The notes: generated by a model not told the origin, from the sequence alone. Positions 9,703-19,815 are shown, counted from the stretch's first letter. The stretch is 64,000 bases of DNA from Lachnospiraceae bacterium (GCA_015057455.1 SVEH01000006.1:62001-126000); one strand, 5' to 3'. Translations and numbers: made by a program.

Positions 9703-11778
9703 TTACTTTTTGCTCACTTTTGTATTCTTTGTACATTTACTACTTATAACTTTATTGTGAGTTTCTTCTATATTACTACTATTAGTATCTTCTAATCTAT
9801 AGCTCTCTAATACCACTATACTTCTGTCATCTACTGTAAGAATTTTATCTACAGCCTTGTTATTCGTATCATCTTTTGATGTATCTATGATTACTCTCCA
9901 TTCATATCCCATTGGTAACCTTGGAAGTTCGTACTCATGTTTCTCCCAATGCATATTATATGCCAAATAAAAATAACTATCTTTTTGTTTTCTTGTCTTC
10001 TTATACCTATCTTGTACGTTACTTGAATTCAAGTCCTCCGGAAATGGTACTGCATAATCACCAGATATTAATATTCCTAATACTCTAGAATAATTAGAAA
10101 AATCAGGGTACCATGCTTTTGTTCCATGGTATGACATGTCTGGATATCCACATGCTATATAATCCATTAACTTAAACTCACTATCTTGGTGTAATACAGG
10201 ATGATTCTTTCTTATATCTATTACTTTCTTAACAAAATCAAATATCTCTTTTTTGTTTTTTGTCATAGACCAATTAATCCAAGAAATATCATTGTCCTGA
10301 CAATATGCATTGTTATTACCTTCTTGTGTATGACAAATCTCATCACCTGATAGGATCATAGGTGTTCCACTAGATAATAACATTGTAACAAATGCATTCT
10401 TCATCATCTTCTTACGAAGTGATAATACTTTCGTTTTACGAGTAATGCCTTCTATTCCACAATTCCAACTATAATTATAATTATTACCATCTCTATTATG
10501 TTCACCATTAGCTTCATTATGTTTAACGTCATATGCATATACATCATGCAAAGTAAATCCGTTATGGCAAGTAATGGCATTAATAACTGCATTCTTCTCA
10601 TCATTTCTTTTAAATCTATATACGAAATTACCTAACTGATCTTCATCACCTTTAAGAAATCTTCTAATGTCATTAGAAAAACCTTCATTCATCTCAGCCA
10701 ATGCCTTATTCTTTGGTTTGAATTCCTTAGAATATATAGCATCAAGCTTCCAGCTTTCAGTTATAATCTTTGTATCACATAATATTGCATCTGTAGCAAT
10801 CATAACCGATGGAGCAACATTATTATTAATTTTAAATCCATCAACATGATATTCTAATAACCAGTATCTTAAACAATCTATAATTAATTGCCTATTGGTA
10901 TTCTCCGCAAAGAAAAATTCCAATACTACCTCAATTCCCGCCTTATGAAGTTCTCTAATCATCTCTTTAACTTCATTAACAACCTTATTTGGGTTAAGAG
11001 CATAAGATGCTTTAGGTGCCATATACTGACACTCATCACTATATCCCCAATAATTAACCTTATATGGTACAACATCTCTATATTTTGAACTATACATATA
11101 ATGTTCAAATACAGGATCATCACTATCTTCTTTTTGCTTTGCAGTTAATTCCTCATAACTCATATATACTGGTCTCTCGGGAATAACTGTATATTTATCT
11201 ATTAAAATCTCATTAAATTCACATATAGGTGCTAATACTAATGTTGTAATCCCTAACTCTTTAAAATAAGGTATTTTCTCTATAACACCTAAATATGTTC
11301 CTTTATTCTTAACCTTAGAATTCTTACCACAGGTAAGCCCTCTTACATGTGCTCTATACATAATGGAGTCAGAATATGGTATATTCAATCTTACATCCTT
11401 CCCCCAATTAAACCTATCAAAGGAAAATCCTCCTCGCACAAGCTTCTTCTCATCCGTACTAAGGGGCTTGGCCCATATGTCCCTACCATTAATCTTGGTA
11501 GCATATAAATCAATGAATTCTTTGTTCATCACTTTATAGGTATATTCATATTGTTTATATTCAAAGTTATCTAGGCGTACAGAAAAAACGCTTCCAACTC
11601 TATATTGTTCATCTAAAGTAATAGAAGCAACTAAATCTTTACTACCCTTAGCATAAATATTCAACTCAACTTTGTCTACATTGGGAACTGAAACAGAAAA
11701 ATTAACTCCGCCATCTACCTTTGTTACTCCCAAAGGCATTATGCTTCCCTTTTTTATATTAAACTCTTTTATTTTCAT
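9703..11778 (-). CDS. GH13 isoamylase/GlgX-like protein, probably catalytically inactive
   Basis: The 691-residue product has the layout of glycogen debranching enzymes: an N-terminal beta-sandwich (about 15-85), then a TIM barrel beginning near 'YRAHVRGLT' (141) and 'GVIEKIPYFKELGITTL'. The four GH13 regions are recognisable but altered. Region I DVVYNH has become EFFFAE (287-292), region II has Asn318 in place of the nucleophile Asp (GFKINNN), and region IV reads CHNGF with Asn406 in place of Asp. Only the region III Glu341 (ITESW) is kept. The barrel loop after region I is also shortened. The KHNEANGEHNRDG motif of the family is intact. I infer a glucan-binding or regulatory relative rather than an active enzyme. 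Cytoplasmic; no signal peptide. Confidence 0.85.
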   Translation of the reverse strand: MKIKEFNIKKGSIMPLGVTKVDGGVNFSVSVPNVDKVELNIYAKGSKDLVASITLDEQYRVGSVFSVRLDNFEYKQYEYTYKVMNKEFIDLYATKINGRDIWAKPLSTDEKKLVRGGFSFDRFNWGKDVRLNIPYSDSIMYRAHVRGLTCGKNSKVKNKGTYLGVIEKIPYFKELGITTLVLAPICEFNEILIDKYTVIPERPVYMSYEELTAKQKEDSDDPVFEHYMYSSKYRDVVPYKVNYWGYSDECQYMAPKASYALNPNKVVNEVKEMIRELHKAGIEVVLEFFFAENTNRQLIIDCLRYWLLEYHVDGFKINNNVAPSVMIATDAILCDTKIITESWKLDAIYSKEFKPKNKALAEMNEGFSNDIRRFLKGDEDQLGNFVYRFKRNDEKNAVINAITCHNGFTLHDVYAYDVKHNEANGEHNRDGNNYNYSWNCGIEGITRKTKVLSLRKKMMKNAFVTMLLSSGTPMILSGDEICHTQEGNNNAYCQDNDISWINWSMTKNKKEIFDFVKKVIDIRKNHPVLHQDSEFKLMDYIACGYPDMSYHGTKAWYPDFSNYSRVLGILISGDYAVPFPEDLNSSNVQDRYKKTRKQKDSYFYLAYNMHWEKHEYELPRLPMGYEWRVIIDTSKDDTNNKAVDKILTVDDRSIVVLESYRLEDTNSSNIEETHNKVISSKCTKNTKVSKK

Positions 11779-12066
11779 TACGCACTTTCTCCAAACTAAT
11801 TACATTTTCACATTATACACTATTTACCTATATTTAACAATAATTTTTTCTGTAAAACTCTTGAAAAAATACTTATTATAATGTAATCTATAAAAGGTTA
11901 TGTAATTTTAGCGATTTTATACTTATTTATATGTTAATTGGGTAATTACAATAGACCATTATATTAAATCACTATTCATTTAATAACTAAAACAACAATT
12001 TTTATAATAAATATAACATTTATCTAATGTTCTAAATAGAATAACAATAAGAAAGGATGTAATTAT

Positions 12067-13701
12067 ATGATACAAGCTAGTAATATAACACTACGTCTTG
12101 GAAAAAAAGCCTTATTTGAAGACGTTAACATTAAATTTACAGAAGGTAATTGCTATGGATTAATCGGAGCTAATGGTGCTGGTAAATCAACATTCCTTAA
12201 GATTCTTTCTGGCGTTTTAGAGCCAACAAATGGAAGCATTATTATAACTCCTGGTCAAAGATTATCTTTCTTACAACAGGACCACTTCAAATATGACGAA
12301 TTTGATGTACTTAGTACTGTTATAATGGGCAATCAACGTCTTTATGATATTATGAAAGAAAAAGATGCAATCTATGCAAAAGAAGATTTCACTGAAGAAG
12401 ATGGAATAAAAGCTAGTGAATTAGAAGGTGAATTTGCTACTCTTAATGGATGGGAAGCTGAATCAGATGCTGCAACTTTACTTAATGGTTTAGGTATTGA
12501 AACAGAGCTACACTATAGCCTTATGAAAGATCTTAATGGTGGACAAAAGGTAAAGGTTTTACTTGCGCAAGCATTATTTGGTAATCCAGATATTCTTTTA
12601 CTAGATGAGCCTACAAACCATTTAGATATGGATGCTATTCGTTGGTTAGAAGAATTCTTAATTAATTTTGATAACACAGTAATTGTCGTATCCCATGACC
12701 GTTACTTCCTTAATAAAGTATGTACTCATACTGCAGATATTGACTATGGTAAGATTCAATTATATGCTGGTAACTATGATTTCTGGTTTGAATCAAGCCA
12801 ATTAATGATTAAACAAATGAAAGAAGCTAATAAGAAGAAAGAAGAAAAAATCAAGGAATTACAAGAATTTATTCAACGTTTCTCTGCTAATGCTTCTAAA
12901 TCAAAACAAGCAACATCTAGAAAACGTGCTTTAGAAAAAATCGAATTAGATACTATGCGTCCATCAAGCAGAAAGTATCCTTACATAGATTTCAAACCTA
13001 ATCGTGAGATTGGTAATGAAGTACTTACTGTTACAAATTTATCAAAAACTATCGATGGTGTGAAAGTTTTAGATAATATATCATTTATAGTTGGTCACGA
13101 TGATAAAATTGCATTTGTTGGACCTAACACATTAGCAACTACTACTTTATTTAAGATACTTGCTGGTGAAATGGAACCTGATGAAGGAGATTACAAGTGG
13201 GGAATAACTACTTCTCAATCTTACTTCCCTAAGGATAACACAAAACACTTTGATACAGATGATACAATTGTTGATTGGCTTATGCCTTTCTCTCCTGAAA
13301 AGGACGTTACTTATGTTCGTGGTTTCTTAGGTAGAATGTTATTTGCTGGTGATGACGGTGTTAAACGTGTTAAAGTTTTATCTGGTGGTGAAAAGGTACG
13401 TGTTATGTTATCAAAAATGATGATACTCGGTTCTAATGTTCTTTTATTTGATGAACCAACTAACCACTTAGATATGGAATCAATAACAGCTCTTAATAAT
13501 GGTGTTATTAAATTCCCTGGTGTTGTATTATTCACATCACAAGATCATCAGTTTGTACAAACAATTGCCAACAGAATTATGGAAATTACTCCAAACGGTT
13601 TAATTGATAAAATAACAACATATGATGAATATTTAGATAGTGATGAATTAGCAAGAAAACGTGCAGTAATGCATATAGACAACTCAGATGATAACAACTA
13701 A
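12067..13701 (+). CDS. ABC-F family ATPase, YbiT-like
   Basis: The 544-residue product has two ABC ATPase domains and no membrane segments, as in ABC-F ribosome-associated proteins. NBD1 has a full Walker A (GANGAGKST, 34-42), the signature region LNGGQKVKVLL and Walker B LLLDEPTNHLD. The linker (about 255-320, rich in Lys/Glu, 'RFSANASKSKQATSRKRALEKIE') is typical of the YbiT branch. NBD2 has signature LSGGEKVRVML and Walker B LLFDEPTNHLD, but its Walker A reads GPNTLATTTLF (352-362), with Thr358 where Lys is expected. AAAGGA precedes the ATG. ABC-F proteins act at the ribosomal E site or in antibiotic protection; which applies here is not known. Confidence 0.9.
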   Translation: MIQASNITLRLGKKALFEDVNIKFTEGNCYGLIGANGAGKSTFLKILSGVLEPTNGSIIITPGQRLSFLQQDHFKYDEFDVLSTVIMGNQRLYDIMKEKDAIYAKEDFTEEDGIKASELEGEFATLNGWEAESDAATLLNGLGIETELHYSLMKDLNGGQKVKVLLAQALFGNPDILLLDEPTNHLDMDAIRWLEEFLINFDNTVIVVSHDRYFLNKVCTHTADIDYGKIQLYAGNYDFWFESSQLMIKQMKEANKKKEEKIKELQEFIQRFSANASKSKQATSRKRALEKIELDTMRPSSRKYPYIDFKPNREIGNEVLTVTNLSKTIDGVKVLDNISFIVGHDDKIAFVGPNTLATTTLFKILAGEMEPDEGDYKWGITTSQSYFPKDNTKHFDTDDTIVDWLMPFSPEKDVTYVRGFLGRMLFAGDDGVKRVKVLSGGEKVRVMLSKMMILGSNVLLFDEPTNHLDMESITALNNGVIKFPGVVLFTSQDHQFVQTIANRIMEITPNGLIDKITTYDEYLDSDELARKRAVMHIDNSDDNN

Positions 13702-13775
13702 TAATAAATAATAACCGAGAACTAATGATTGATAATTAATAGTTTAATAGCAATTATCATTAACTAAATTTTTAT

Positions 13776-13820
13776 AAATATAGGGATGTGGACAAAACCT
13801 TTGACCACATCCCTATATTT
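13776..13820. terminator. Bidirectional terminator
   Basis: Sixteen-base-pair perfect stem (ATAGGGATGTGG paired with CCACATCCCTAT) with a 13-base loop between convergent genes. Confidence 0.85.
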
Positions 13821-13823
13821 GTT

Positions 13824-14966
13824 TTATACTTCACTACGAGGCAACACCTCATGCATTTTTGCTTTAACCTTATACATCTCTTGATCAGACAAATCAATAA
13901 TTTCTTTTATTGTACTAGTTTTAAGATTTCTAGATGCATAACCTATAGCAACACTTAATTTTATTGGCAATGAATCTATTTTTTCACATTCAACATAAAA
14001 TTCATCAATATCTTTTTTTAGAATATTCTCTTCTCCATCCAAATAAAAAGCAATAAATTCATCCCCGCCAATACGATAAATCTCTTCGGCATTTCTTAAT
14101 CTCTCTTTTAATAAATTAGCAGTAGCCCTAATAACTCTGTCCCCCTCATAATGTCCATAGTTATCATTTACCATTTTTAAATAATTAACATCAGCTACTA
14201 CAATACCAAAATTAATATTTAACCCTTCATATCGCTCTACATATTTACTAAGATCTATTTCATAACAATTTCTATTCTTAACCTTTGTACCTTTATCCCA
14301 ATAAGCCTGTTCTTTTAGCAACTCTATTGGATTATCTAATGTAAAAAACACACCTATACAAACTAAACTAAGCCCCACACTTGTCATAAGTAATTCTGGT
14401 ATAAAAGCTTGTAATATAACAAAAATAAACATTATAGCACTCATAGGTACAACGGTATACTTTATCTCAAAGCTTATATATTTCCATCTAACAATATATG
14501 TCACTAAACATATTAAACTCATAGCCATACTTATCCCATATGCGATAAATACTAGTGTTCCATAACTATAATATGTTCCATTTCCTTTACAATACTCTAC
14601 TGGTAATATACATGCAATTATTATATATATTATTACTGGAATATACACTAATTTCTTCCATAATTTATATGTGTTTTTGGAAAATGACATTCTTATAACA
14701 AACTTAAACAGCTCAACATGAGTCATTAAACCTGTAAGAAAAAACAACACATGACATATTCTATTAACTACCTGTGGTACTATATCCATATTATTAACTG
14801 TATAAACAGTTATCATTGAAAATATTAAATGACCAATTGCATATCTTGATAATCTTAAAAATAATTGTTGTTCTTTATCTTTAGTAGTACATAACATGTA
14901 ATAAATCGAAAAACTCAATAGCAATATAAGACATGCTATATCTGCTCGTATTATTAATAATTCCAC
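13824..14966 (-). CDS. Membrane diguanylate cyclase (GGDEF)
   Basis: The 380-residue product starts with about seven hydrophobic segments (residues 1-210), then a GGDEF domain (about 220-375) with the intact motif RIGGDEF, so it can be expected to make cyclic di-GMP from two GTP. The allosteric I-site position reads RNAE rather than RxxD, so product inhibition may differ. Start is GTG, with AGGAGG seven bases upstream. It is transcribed alone. The membrane part is a sensor of unknown ligand. Confidence 0.88.
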   Translation of the reverse strand: MELLIIRADIACLILLLSFSIYYMLCTTKDKEQQLFLRLSRYAIGHLIFSMITVYTVNNMDIVPQVVNRICHVLFFLTGLMTHVELFKFVIRMSFSKNTYKLWKKLVYIPVIIYIIIACILPVEYCKGNGTYYSYGTLVFIAYGISMAMSLICLVTYIVRWKYISFEIKYTVVPMSAIMFIFVILQAFIPELLMTSVGLSLVCIGVFFTLDNPIELLKEQAYWDKGTKVKNRNCYEIDLSKYVERYEGLNINFGIVVADVNYLKMVNDNYGHYEGDRVIRATANLLKERLRNAEEIYRIGGDEFIAFYLDGEENILKKDIDEFYVECEKIDSLPIKLSVAIGYASRNLKTSTIKEIIDLSDQEMYKVKAKMHEVLPRSEV

Positions 14967-15108
14967 TAATTTACCTCCTACTATTCACAAAATAAATACT
15001 TTTATTAATATCGACACAATTATATAAATAACAAAGCTTATAAGAACTCAGATCACAAAATTTCTTTCACCCAAAAAAACTCAAGACTGTACATTTTTCT
15101 ATAAAACA

Positions 15109-15143
15109 AAAGACAGACTACAATTTTATCATAGCCCGTCTTT
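15109..15143 (-). terminator. Terminator of the 15153-19150 cluster
   Basis: Read leftward AAAGACGGGCTA pairs with TAGTCTGTCTTT (12 pairs including G-U) and is followed by a T-rich run. It lies ten bases past the last stop of the cluster. Confidence 0.75.
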
Positions 15144-15152
15144 ATAATTATA

Positions 15153-15752
15153 TTATTTTTCTAATATAAATGCTCTACTAACAAGATTCTTCATTCCTTG
15201 TGAATTGCGCATCGCAACAAGTACAATTTTGTCTTCTCTTAAATTAGAAAACATTGTTTGAAGATATCTTAATCTATCTTTTGGTTTTAATCCTCTAAAA
15301 GGATCATCTAATATAAGATATTTTGTATTCTTAGCCATAGCTAAAGCAATATCTACCTTCTCAACATCTTCCGCTGATAATTTTTCCAATCTTGCGTTAA
15401 TAGGTAATTGAAAAAATTGCACATATTGATTAAAGATTTCTTCACTAAATCTTGGATAATAATATCTCAAATATTCCATATGTTCAACTGTACTCATATC
15501 ATAGAATAATGCTCTTTCACTTGTAACATATGCTACATCTTTATATGTATTCTTTGATATAAATTTATTATCAATAGCTATCTTTCCTTCGTCTGGTTTA
15601 ACAATTCCCATAATCATCTTAAGAAAAAGAGACTTTCCAGACCCTTTAGCGCCAAATATACCTACTATTTCACCTTCATTAGCACTAAAATTAAGACCAT
15701 CTATTATTGCCTTTTCATCATATATTTTCTTTAATCCAGTAATTTCTATCAT
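15153..15752 (-). CDS. ABC transporter ATP-binding protein with degenerate motifs
   Basis: A longer in-frame start at 15848 exists, but AGGAG lies at the right distance before the ATG at 15752, and the family's normal N-terminus begins there (MIEITGLKKIYDEKAII). The 199-residue product has an intact Walker A (GAKGSGKS, 34-41). The signature reads LSAED instead of LSGGQ, Walker B ends LILDDP (Asp for the catalytic Glu) and the switch histidine region reads AMRNS. It is also short. It resembles the YtrB group of exporters. It is third in an apparent operon after a six-TM protein (17206-18009) and a membrane-anchored extracellular protein (15863-17185), which are probably its partners. Slow or regulatory ATPase activity is inferred. 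Confidence 0.8.
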   Translation of the reverse strand: MIEITGLKKIYDEKAIIDGLNFSANEGEIVGIFGAKGSGKSLFLKMIMGIVKPDEGKIAIDNKFISKNTYKDVAYVTSERALFYDMSTVEHMEYLRYYYPRFSEEIFNQYVQFFQLPINARLEKLSAEDVEKVDIALAMAKNTKYLILDDPFRGLKPKDRLRYLQTMFSNLREDKIVLVAMRNSQGMKNLVSRAFILEK

Positions 15753-15862
15753 ATGTTTTCTCCTAGATATATTGATTTCATTTATTGCAATCTTTATATA
15801 GAAACTATAATTTGCAATTATTAGTCTTCTTATAAAACAACATTCCAACCAATGGTGTTATA

Positions 15863-17185
15863 TTATTTTACAGCCAAATACTTTAATTCCTTTGAACCAG
15901 ATGTTGTAGATATTTTATTGAGATTAATATTAATCTCCTCAAAAACCTTGCCATTTGACAATGATGTAACTTTAATTTTCTCTAATACATCTGAATCCGA
16001 ACTATATTCATTGGTCAAAATATAAGTCAATCCATTTTTATAAACTACATAATCATACATATAATTAGTCATACATATATGTGTATTGTCTATTTTAACA
16101 TCCTTGCCATCAACATTATAAGATGATACAGTGTATACTTCTTTTACAAAAGGTTCAATTCCTTTCTCATCATATACATTAGAATATCCTTTTTCACCAT
16201 AATGTTTAGGGTCTTTCTCATCTATCTCAGCAACTACACTCTTTCTTATAGCTACAAGCCCTGTATCACTTGCATATAAATTATAGCCTTGCTCTTGTAT
16301 CTCATAATTAGATACTTTTCTATTCTCTTCGGCATATTCCTTAGTAATAATTTTAGCAAATGACTCTAAATCTACATATATATCTAAATCCTTTGTTTTT
16401 ACCTCTTCCATAGATTCTTTATCATATATTTTAAGTGAGAATTTTTCTGAAGCATTAATTAATAAATATATATACTTATCATTACAAGCGATAGCTTCAA
16501 TAAATTGTCCTTCTGTATGTATATTCACATCAATTAATCGCTTTGTTTCCCTACTATCCTTATCAAATCTGTAGATTGCATTATTCTTAATGCTATCTAC
16601 TGTATTATTTCTCTTAGCCTGAGCTGTATTAATTACAGTATAAACATTCTCCTTATCTTCACACATAGACATAGTAAAATAACTATTACTCTCTAGATAT
16701 TTACATAATTCTTTATTGTCTTCGTCTGACTCTTCTGCTGTTGGATAATAAACATAACCTTGGAACATCTCATCTGAACCAACATCTGAGTCTACTGTAT
16801 ACTTTTTATCTAACTCATATGATAAATAATTATAACTATATGAATCTGGAGCATTAGACTGGTTAAGATAACTAGCTGTTATCTTACCATTCTCCATAAC
16901 AAATCCAATATTACCATTAGAATCACTTAGTTCTCCCATTACCTGTATATCTGAAAAGCTCTTACCAAAATCACCTGTTGCTTTCTCTGTTACTTTCGTA
17001 AATTCACCATTATTCATTGCATAATAAACAGCTTTATTACCATTATCACTTGAAGCAGAAGTATCTATATCGCTATTTTTTGCAATATCCGCATTGGTAA
17101 AAACTAAAAATATAACACTTGATGCAACAAATAATACTCCTGTTATAATTAAGGATATCAAGTTACTCTTAATATGTGCGCCCAA
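15863..17185 (-). CDS. Membrane-anchored extracellular protein of the ABC cluster
   Basis: A 440-residue product with one N-terminal membrane segment (about 7-30) and a long extracytoplasmic part rich in Asp, Ser, Lys and Tyr. Repeating short strands (patterns such as 'DKYIYLLIN' and 'NGLTYILTN') suggest a beta-propeller-like fold; this is only a visual impression. Start is TTG, chosen because AAGGAGG lies eight bases before it. It lies 20 bases after a six-TM protein gene and 110 bases before the ATPase gene. No family recognised; it may be a sensor or accessory subunit of the transporter. Confidence 0.7.
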   Translation of the reverse strand: MGAHIKSNLISLIITGVLFVASSVIFLVFTNADIAKNSDIDTSASSDNGNKAVYYAMNNGEFTKVTEKATGDFGKSFSDIQVMGELSDSNGNIGFVMENGKITASYLNQSNAPDSYSYNYLSYELDKKYTVDSDVGSDEMFQGYVYYPTAEESDEDNKELCKYLESNSYFTMSMCEDKENVYTVINTAQAKRNNTVDSIKNNAIYRFDKDSRETKRLIDVNIHTEGQFIEAIACNDKYIYLLINASEKFSLKIYDKESMEEVKTKDLDIYVDLESFAKIITKEYAEENRKVSNYEIQEQGYNLYASDTGLVAIRKSVVAEIDEKDPKHYGEKGYSNVYDEKGIEPFVKEVYTVSSYNVDGKDVKIDNTHICMTNYMYDYVVYKNGLTYILTNEYSSDSDVLEKIKVTSLSNGKVFEEININLNKISTTSGSKELKYLAVK

Positions 17186-17205
17186 ATTCGTATCCTCCTT
17201 GTATT

Positions 17206-18009
17206 CTACTCATATATAAATTCTTTGTACATTTTTCTCATCATTACACCTAGTGCACCTATGTAAACAACTAATGTTATAGATACACCTATCATAACAT
17301 CACTTGATAAGTTCTTAACTGTTGATGGAATAAAAGGTACTCTTACACCTAACATAATAAACACAATTATAGCAACTAAATTGACTATAAAATAAAAACC
17401 GCCAAGTAAAATTTTATTTGAATTTCTTGTTCTTGCGGAATATAACAAATAAGAAAATCCTATAACCATAACTACTATAAATAGTATATTAATAAAAAAC
17501 TGTCCTATAGTAGCTGGAAAACTAGAACATATAAACTTGTCCTTCACCAATGCATAATTAAGAGCATGTGATTCTCTCTTAGCAACTGGTACATTCTCTG
17601 TAAACAAGGACCATGTAAACATAAATGATAATAACTGTGCCCCATATACACCTAACATTGCAACTACTGAAACACCCAACTTAGATAATATAATATGCTT
17701 TATATCAATAGGCATAGTTCTAAGTGCATACATTCCATTAAAATCCATTCTATCTCCAAATACAACATATGCAACACTTAAAAAACCTATAATCATTGCA
17801 GCATAAAATATAATCTGCCATAAGCTTCCACTTATAATTGGTGCAAAAGCCACGTCATCCTTAGAATCTATATTCTTTACTTTAAAATATGTATATGCCA
17901 ATTCTGCAAATACTGAAAACATAGCTATCTCTAATACTAGCCACTTTAAACTTCTATATTCAAATGCAAATTGATACTGCAATTTACCTGTTTTGTTCTT
18001 CTTCGCCAT
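17206..18009 (-). CDS. ABC-2-like permease, six TM segments
   Basis: The 267-residue product has about six hydrophobic segments and a basic N-terminus, with the arrangement of ABC-2 type permeases ('FGDRMDFNGMYALRTMPID' resembles the cytoplasmic loop between segments 2 and 3). It starts 31 bases after the glf stop and is followed within 20 bases by the 440-residue protein, so these are likely co-transcribed. Transported substrate unknown. Confidence 0.72.
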   Translation of the reverse strand: MAKKNKTGKLQYQFAFEYRSLKWLVLEIAMFSVFAELAYTYFKVKNIDSKDDVAFAPIISGSLWQIIFYAAMIIGFLSVAYVVFGDRMDFNGMYALRTMPIDIKHIILSKLGVSVVAMLGVYGAQLLSFMFTWSLFTENVPVAKRESHALNYALVKDKFICSSFPATIGQFFINILFIVVMVIGFSYLLYSARTRNSNKILLGGFYFIVNLVAIIVFIMLGVRVPFIPSTVKNLSSDVMIGVSITLVVYIGALGVMMRKMYKEFIYE

Positions 18010-18040
18010 AAAATCAAATGCTCCTTTATCTTAAAATGTC

Positions 18041-19150
18041 CTAAACTCCCTCATCTATGGCTAGATTTAAAGCCTCTTTTATAACCTTATCCATATCATA
18101 ATACTTATAATGTCCTAATCGACCACCAAATATTACTTTATTCTCCTTACTTGCAAGTTCCTTATATCTATTATATAAATCATTATTCTCATCATTATTA
18201 ACAGGATAATAAGGTTCCATACCTTCTTTCCATTCTACTGAATATTCCTTAGATATAATGGTAAAATCCTGTTGTCCAAACTCAAAATGCTTATGTTCTA
18301 TAATACGAGTATAATCCACTTCATCCCCCGTATAATTCACTACTGCATTGCCTTGATAATTATCTGTATCTAATCTCGATGTTTCAAATCTAACTGTTCT
18401 ATACTCTAAATTACCTAATTTAAAATCATAGAATTCATCAATCATCCCTGTATAAATAACTTTATCTGCCATATTCATGTATTGTTCCCTATTTGCTAAG
18501 AAATCAACATTAAGTTCAACATGACATCCTTCTAACATCTGTTCTACAATATTAGTATAGCCTCCCTCAGGTATTCCTTGATATCTATCATTAAAATAAT
18601 TATTATCAAAAGTAAATCTAAGTGGTAATCTTCTAATTATAAATGCTGGCAACTCACTACACTCTCTTCCCCATTGCTTCATTGTGTAATGCTTTACAAG
18701 CTTCTCATATATATCCTTACCTACTAAAGATAACGCCTGTTCTTCTAAATTATCTGGATTCTCAACTCCATACTTACAACGTTGTTCTTCTATTATAGCT
18801 TTAGCCTCACTTGGAGTTTTAATCCCCCACAATTTGCTAAACGTATTCATATTAAATGGCAAATTATATAGCTCATCTTTATATCTTGCTATTGGTGAAT
18901 TAATGTAATTGTTAAACTTAGCAAACTTATTAACAAAACTCCATACTTCATCATCACTTGTATGGAAAATATGTGCACCATACTTATGTACATTAATGCC
19001 ATCCACATTCTCACAGTATGCATTCCCGCCTATGTGATTCCTTTTATCAATTACTAAGCATCTCTTTCCTGCTTTTGTTGCTCTGTAGGCAAATGTTGCT
19101 CCAAACAATCCCGCACCTACAATCAAATAATCATACTTCATATCTTTCAC
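18041..19150 (-). CDS. glf: UDP-galactopyranose mutase
   Basis: The 369-residue product has the FAD-binding start YDYLIVGAGLFGATFA and the family features RNHIGGNAYCE and KYGAHIFHTS, with full normal length. The enzyme converts UDP-galactopyranose to UDP-galactofuranose for surface polysaccharide. The GtrA gene lies upstream in the same direction, which fits a cell-envelope glycan role; the genes downstream are an ABC-type cluster. Confidence 0.96.
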   Translation of the reverse strand: MKDMKYDYLIVGAGLFGATFAYRATKAGKRCLVIDKRNHIGGNAYCENVDGINVHKYGAHIFHTSDDEVWSFVNKFAKFNNYINSPIARYKDELYNLPFNMNTFSKLWGIKTPSEAKAIIEEQRCKYGVENPDNLEEQALSLVGKDIYEKLVKHYTMKQWGRECSELPAFIIRRLPLRFTFDNNYFNDRYQGIPEGGYTNIVEQMLEGCHVELNVDFLANREQYMNMADKVIYTGMIDEFYDFKLGNLEYRTVRFETSRLDTDNYQGNAVVNYTGDEVDYTRIIEHKHFEFGQQDFTIISKEYSVEWKEGMEPYYPVNNDENNDLYNRYKELASKENKVIFGGRLGHYKYYDMDKVIKEALNLAIDEGV

Positions 19151-19159
19151 ACCTAAATT

Positions 19160-19249
19160 ACTTAATTATCAAATTTATCTACTAGTTATTCATAAATCTA
19201 CTTAATTATCAGTTTTTCTACTAATTATTCATAAATCTACTTAGTTATA
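19160..19249. repeat. Tandem repeat, about 40-bp unit, 2.3 copies
   Basis: Units at 19160-19199 and 19200-19238 share most bases (ACTTAATTATCA ... ATTCATAAATCT), followed by a partial third copy. The block fills the gap between the GtrA gene and glf. Confidence 0.8.
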
Positions 19250-19275
19250 ATCTTGTTAATCAACTATTCTCCAAC

Positions 19276-19740
19276 CTAATTAACATATTCATCTGCAAGT
19301 TCAACTTCTTCAACCTTGTCTTCAATATTATCTTTAAAAATAATATTCTTACATGTCACCAAATTAACTATTATAACAATAAAATTCGTCAATATCTTAA
19401 CGTTCATATCATAAAAATGTAACCCATCAACTAATACAACCATTAAAAATATGTCTATCGCACCAGTCATTATTCTGCAACTTACAAACGACACACATTC
19501 TTTGCATATCTCCCAAAGTCCACTTTTATTACTTTCGAAAACCCATTTACGATTGGTTATATATGAAAATATTAATGACAAAGTCCATGCAACTACATTA
19601 CTCTTAGCTGTACTTAAATTTAAAAATCTTGCACAGAATGCATACGAATATATATTAGTTAACAATGTACCTATTCCAAATAATCCATATAAGGCTAACC
19701 AATGATATTTATCAATAAAATCCATTATTGATTTCTTCAT
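19276..19740 (-). CDS. GtrA family membrane protein
   Basis: The product (154 residues from ATG 19740) has four membrane segments and the GtrA signature (LLTNIYSYAFCARFLNLS ... VAWTLSLIFSYITNRKWVF). GtrA-type proteins are thought to help move lipid-linked sugars or anchor glycosyltransferase systems in the membrane. A GTG nine bases upstream (19749) is a possible alternative start. It precedes glf, consistent with cell-surface sugar metabolism. Confidence 0.88.
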   Translation of the reverse strand: MKKSIMDFIDKYHWLALYGLFGIGTLLTNIYSYAFCARFLNLSTAKSNVVAWTLSLIFSYITNRKWVFESNKSGLWEICKECVSFVSCRIMTGAIDIFLMVVLVDGLHFYDMNVKILTNFIVIIVNLVTCKNIIFKDNIEDKVEEVELADEYVN

Positions 19741-19815
19741 ATTAAACACCGTCTTTTCATCTAGTCATATAAATCAACCCATTCTATCGAATTGTATCAC
19801 GATGTTTTTACAATG

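Noticed and set aside
15753..15848. N-terminal extension of the ABC ATPase
   Set aside because: AGGAG and the family's normal N-terminus both point to the ATG at 15752.
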